DNA from: Spirodela intermedia
Lineage: Eukaryota > Streptophyta > Magnoliopsida > Alismatales > Araceae
DNA length: 64,000 nucleotides
Direction of reading: 5' to 3'
NCBI GenBank assembly: GCA_902729315.2
Contig: LR746276.1
Coordinates: 5,272,669-5,336,668 of the forward strand
How positions within the stretch are numbered: position 1 is the first letter of the stretch; each line of letters begins with the position of its first letter. The translations under genes and the position numbers were made by a program. The notes below the pieces were generated by a model. That model saw only the letters and a program-made list of their open reading frames with translations. It was not told where the DNA came from and did no database searches. Below are positions 60,718 through 64,000 of this stretch, piece by piece.

Positions 60718-60912
60718 ATACCTTTCTCGGCCTTTTGGCTAAGATCAAGTGTAGTATCTGTTCTTATCAGTTTAATATCTGATACGTGGGCCATCGGTCC
60801 ACATGATATTAAATTAATTTCTTGTGGGGGAGGGCCCACCACAGTGGCTTGCCACTGGGGCCCTCGCGCGTCGCCCTTGCGTTGCACTGCTGCATGGGCC
60901 CGGCGCACCCCT
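60718..60912 (+). ncRNA. U2: U2 spliceosomal small nuclear RNA
   Basis: Component of the U2 snRNP, which pairs with the intron branch site. The sequence begins ATACCTTTCTCGGCCTTTTG, continues through the branch-site-pairing GTAGTA (60751-60756) and the conserved TCTTATCAGTTTAATATCTG, and has the Sm-site-like AATTTCTTG at about 60816-60824, then the 3' stem-loops. The usual plant U2 length of about 196 nt puts the end near 60912. It has its own USE and TATA box, so it looks like a functional gene. The 3' edge is approximate. Sequence beyond it is duplicated at 60985-61098. Confidence 0.95.
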
Positions 60913-60984
60913 ACCAATCCAAAGCCCAAAAATTCTTTTCACTCCTAATGGGCCCTTTTATTGGGCGAATTGATTGGGACTCAT

Positions 60985-61098
60985 GTTGCTCCATCGCGCT
61001 TCGCCATTGCGTTGCTGCTGCATGGACCTTGGGAACGCTTATCAATCCAAAGCCTAAGATTCTCTCTTGCCTTTTAATGGGCCCATTTATTGGGCTCA
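60985..61098 (+). pseudogene. Partial tandem duplication of U2 3' end plus flank
   Basis: GCGCTTCGCCATTGCGTTG and CAATCCAAAGCC, followed by TTTTAATGGGCC and ATTTATTGGGC, repeat the order of blocks at about 60865-60965, with an offset of 128 bp. This copies the last U2 stem-loop and about 50 bp of 3' flank but not the promoter, 5' half or Sm site. It cannot make U2. The duplicated flank may include the 3'-end formation signal. Confidence 0.75.
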
Positions 61099-61650
61099 AC
61101 ATATAATTATCATCAGCAGGATTAAAAAAATGTGGCCCAGTATGATTGGATTAATGTGCTGATGGTTTCGAGTTGGAAAAAAATGTTGGATTTAATCTGC
61201 CAGGCGTCTTCGTTCATTTTTCTTCTTGGGGAATCACCATATTTTTTGGCATAGTTGTTTATTTTTGGGTATAATGAATGAGTGGGGTGGAGTCAACCGT
61301 TTATATTGGAAGAGATAATTTCTTTTTTTAGCATAGAAATACGGATGGAAGGTTTCCCATTCATTTCTGTACTTACTTTAAAGCATTAATAACATGGTCT
61401 ATAAACAAAAATATATGAAAATTTTCATTAATGTGGGTATTTTCCAGAAAATGAGATTTTTCAGATGTATTTTCGTGTTGCATTTGCATAATTCATTAAT
61501 TTGTCATCGTAAAATAGTTAATGACAAAAAATGTTTACATTGGCCTCATTGGATTTGAGGTGCTACCTGTTTTGGGGATGTTCTTTGGGCATTCGTTGAT
61601 CCTTTCTCTCTCTTAGCGGAAGATATGTGTAAGTAACCCCTTCAAATATT

Positions 61651-62025
61651 ATCATCCAAAATAATATTTTCTTTTGAAAAATCAACCAGCCTGATAATTA
61701 AAATAATAATAATATTATAAAGGAAAATTCCATCTGCTCGAGTTATTTTTAATAAGAATATTTGATGGGTTAACGTGATATTTAAGCGAATCGTTGATTA
61801 TGAATATCTCTCTCTCTCTTCCCTCCTTCCTTTAAAATAATTATCATCCTAAAATCAACCAGCCCGATAATTTAAAATTTTTAAATTTTCTAGAGAAAAT
61901 TTTAATCTCCTCGAGTTATTTTTAATAAGAATATTTGATGGGTTCACGTGATATTAAGCAACTCGTCGATTATGAATCTCTCTCTCTCTCTCTCTATCTC
62001 TCTCTTCCCTCCCTCTAAATCCTAC
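61651..62025. repeat. Tandem direct repeat, 173-bp period, two copies
   Basis: ATCAACCAGCCnGATAATT occurs at 61681 and 61854, and AATAAGAATATTTGATGGG at 61751 and 61924, a constant offset of 173 bp. Each copy ends in a CT microsatellite followed by TTCCCTCC. It lies in AT-rich intergenic DNA. Confidence 0.85.
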
Positions 62026-62310
62026 TAATTGGATGATATTAAATAGATGGTCGATTATCCTTCTCTCTCCACATAATTAATAATAATTAATACTCTTAAA
62101 AGTTCAACGAGGTCTTCAGACTAGGAACTTAATGAATCAGAGGGCAGGGGTCGGTGGGGGGTGCTGGACAGCTGGTGTGAAGGCGACGTCTTCTTCGAAG
62201 TATCTTGATCCACCATTATGGACAGGAAAATCCTTCGTACTCGAGACCCGTTATTTCTCTCCATCGTCTCTTCTTACGCCCAGCATTTGTTTATTCCAAT
62301 TTTCGGAGAG

Positions 62311-62558
62311 ACAGAGAGGAGCAGCGAAAGAGGGAGAGGGAGAGGGAGAGGGAGAGAGAGAGCGGGAGGCAGAGAGAGAGAGAGAGAGGAGCAGCGAAAG
62401 AGGGAGAGGGAGAGGAAGAGGGAGAGAGAGAGAGGGGGGGAGGGAGAGGGGGAGGCAGAGAGAGAGAGAGAGAGAGAGGAGCAGCGAAAGAGGGAGAGGG
62501 AGAGAGAGAGCGGGAGGGAGAGGGAGAGGGAGAGGGAGAGGGAGAGGGAGAGGGGGAG

Positions 62559-62594
<36 letters not shown>

Positions 62595-62596
62595 GT
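62311..62596. repeat. GA-rich minisatellite with GAGGAGCAGCGAAAGAGGG units
   Basis: The unit GAGGAGCAGCGAAAGAGG appears at about 62316, 62386 and 62476, separated by GGGAGA and GA repeats. All three plus-strand frames and some minus frames stay open across it, giving long Arg/Glu/Gly or Ser/Leu/Pro products that are composition artefacts. Confidence 0.9.
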
Positions 62597-63131
62597 TCCA
62601 AGTCCCGAGTAACTACAGTCCACACGTACATGGGGTTTTCCTCCGCGCCCGTCTTCTTCTCCCTCTCCCGAGGCTAGATTACACCACATACAACGCGATA
62701 CATCACATCTGATGATGTGTTCCTTCCTTCCTTCCTTCCTTCCATCCATCCAGAGATAGAGAGAGAGAAAGAGAGATCATCGAGGGCCCCACGCAAGCTC
62801 GGTCACGTCGCCCTCGTCTAATGAGATGGTTGGGCCCTCGTGCTCGGCCCCACCATCTGAACACGACGACTCTCCTTGGTGTGACCTCACCTCATACTTT
62901 CAGACTACTGAAGAGAGAGAGAGAGAACTCACAACGACCCATCAACGATTTGGTTATTTTTCAGTCAAAAACTTGACCTTTCGTAAATTTGTCGGCTGTT
63001 GTTTCTGGTTGGTTGCTTTATATCCTAATATCTTAAGAAAGTGGTACAGCAGGTGGGCTTTTGACCGAGGACGTCTACTTCCTTCTCAGGCTCTGACAGT
63101 CTCCCGGTATCTTGCATGAAGACACAGGAAC

Positions 63132-63162
<31 letters not shown>

Positions 63163-63196
63163 TACAGACAGACAGACACAGAGACCTCCAACACCA

Positions 63197-63237
<41 letters not shown>

Positions 63238-63359
63238 GAGCGCAACGCGTGCCGGCATAGTTTTGAAATGCAGAGATTTTAAAGCAGAAGTGGCACCAAG
63301 CACGGGCTGCCATGAAACCTGGCATTAAAGAAGCATAGCAAGGTGTGTATATGTAGGCG

Positions 63360-63394
<35 letters not shown>

Positions 63395-63951
63395 CGTCAT
63401 AGTTGACGAACTTAATCAACCCTGAGAGGCCGAGTAAAAGGGTAAATGAGAGAGAGATCCCATTGTTGACCCCCATTTTTTTTTATAGTCCATCTATAAG
63501 AGAGAGAGAGAGAGACGGAGAGCCTCGCCCAGCCTCGAGATGCACTTCTCAAGAAGCGCACCGCCCATCGCGGATCCATAAGTCAAACCCAACGTCTCGA
63601 ATCGAATGCACATGTAAACCCTGAATAGATGGATCGCACTATATATATAGTCAATCTATCTTTATAAAGCGGGAGGAAGGAAGGATCAAAGTCTTGCCTC
63701 AACCGTTGATTCGTTCATGCAGATCGAGAAGTCGGCTGGCGCTATCGTTTCCGATGAGATTTTCCGGCAGGACGACAGACGAGCAACGGCCATACGGTAT
63801 CGGATTAATGTCGCGGTCCCGTTGGCTGCTCTAATATCTTCTGGTTTCCCAAGAAGCCTACGAGGGTACATTAATCGTGCAATAATATCGCAGATTCCAC
63901 CTCTTCAATACTTCTGAAGCTTTTAAAGAATAACTGAGATCAACCGGGATG

Positions 63952-63985
<34 letters not shown>

Positions 63986-64000
63986 ATCTCTTGAATGCTA
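62597..64000. other. Microsatellite-rich intergenic DNA, no gene recognised
   Basis: Simple repeats alternate in strand: TTCC/ATCC (about 62719-62750), GA (about 63133-63158), CT (about 63203-63236), GA (about 63364-63392), GA (about 63500-63514) and CT (about 63955-63982). The rest is ordinary sequence with short frames unlike any family I know. It could be the leader or promoter region of a gene beyond the window, since CT/GA tracts are common there. Confidence 0.5.

Noticed and set aside
62132-62749. Open frames of 126-164 codons on both strands.
   Set aside because: They arise from GA/CT repeats with no stop codons in any frame; products are Arg/Glu/Gly or Ser/Leu/Pro repeats.
63717-63917. 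66-codon frame near the right end.
   Set aside because: No recognisable family, no splice partners visible and no start context that distinguishes it from chance.

Overview
This is eukaryotic nuclear DNA from a flowering plant. Evidence: GT-AG introns throughout, plant-only gene families (two-domain WRKY factor, mitochondrial ketoacyl-ACP synthase, DUF1664 protein), a U2 snRNA gene with the plant upstream element, telo-box and TGGGCC promoter motifs, Ty3/gypsy debris and many GA/CT microsatellites. The very GC3-rich last exon of HSP90 is more typical of monocots than eudicots; I cannot name the species.

Layout. 1-7,600: decayed Ty3/gypsy remnant interrupted by two solo LTRs of one family in opposite orientation, each with its own 5-bp target duplication. 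8,107-11,746 (-): group I WRKY gene, 6 exons, with six W-boxes upstream. 13,245-14,560: diverged tandem repeats of about 200 bp. 14,875-30,388 (+): PEX5, peroxisomal import receptor, 15 exons. 31,315-34,598 (+): cytosolic HSP90, 4 exons, with a heat-shock element and TATA box. 35,024-39,746 (-): small plant-specific protein of 3 exons with a C-terminal EAR repression motif, easily missed because a 3.7-kb intron splits it. 40,529-about 41,690: third, truncated LTR copy. 42,427-44,392 (+): ribosomal protein uS17 (RPS11), 6 exons. 45,605-52,367 (+): mitochondrial beta-ketoacyl-ACP synthase, 14 exons. 52,884-55,330 (-): short-form, probably plastid tRNase Z, 8 exons, with an Asn where a metal-binding His is expected. 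56,041-60,298 (+): DUF1664 protein, 12 exons, one GC-AG intron and an intronic hairpin. 60,718-about 60,912 (+): U2 snRNA gene whose 3' end and flank are duplicated just downstream. 61,100-64,000: repeats and microsatellites, no gene recognised.

The genes are unrelated housekeeping and regulatory loci, not an operon or cluster. Two pairs are convergent (HSP90/EAR protein, KAS/tRNase Z) and three are divergent (WRKY/PEX5, EAR protein/RPS11, tRNase Z/DUF1664). Exon models were built by hand from splice sites, reading-frame continuity and remembered family sequences; every listed model closes in frame from ATG to stop. I saw no CRISPR array, no convincing tRNA gene and no clearly novel system. 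The best leads are the tRNase Z His-to-Asn change, the two solo LTRs, the EAR protein gene, the U2 3' duplication, the intronic hairpin and the HSP90 codon-composition switch.
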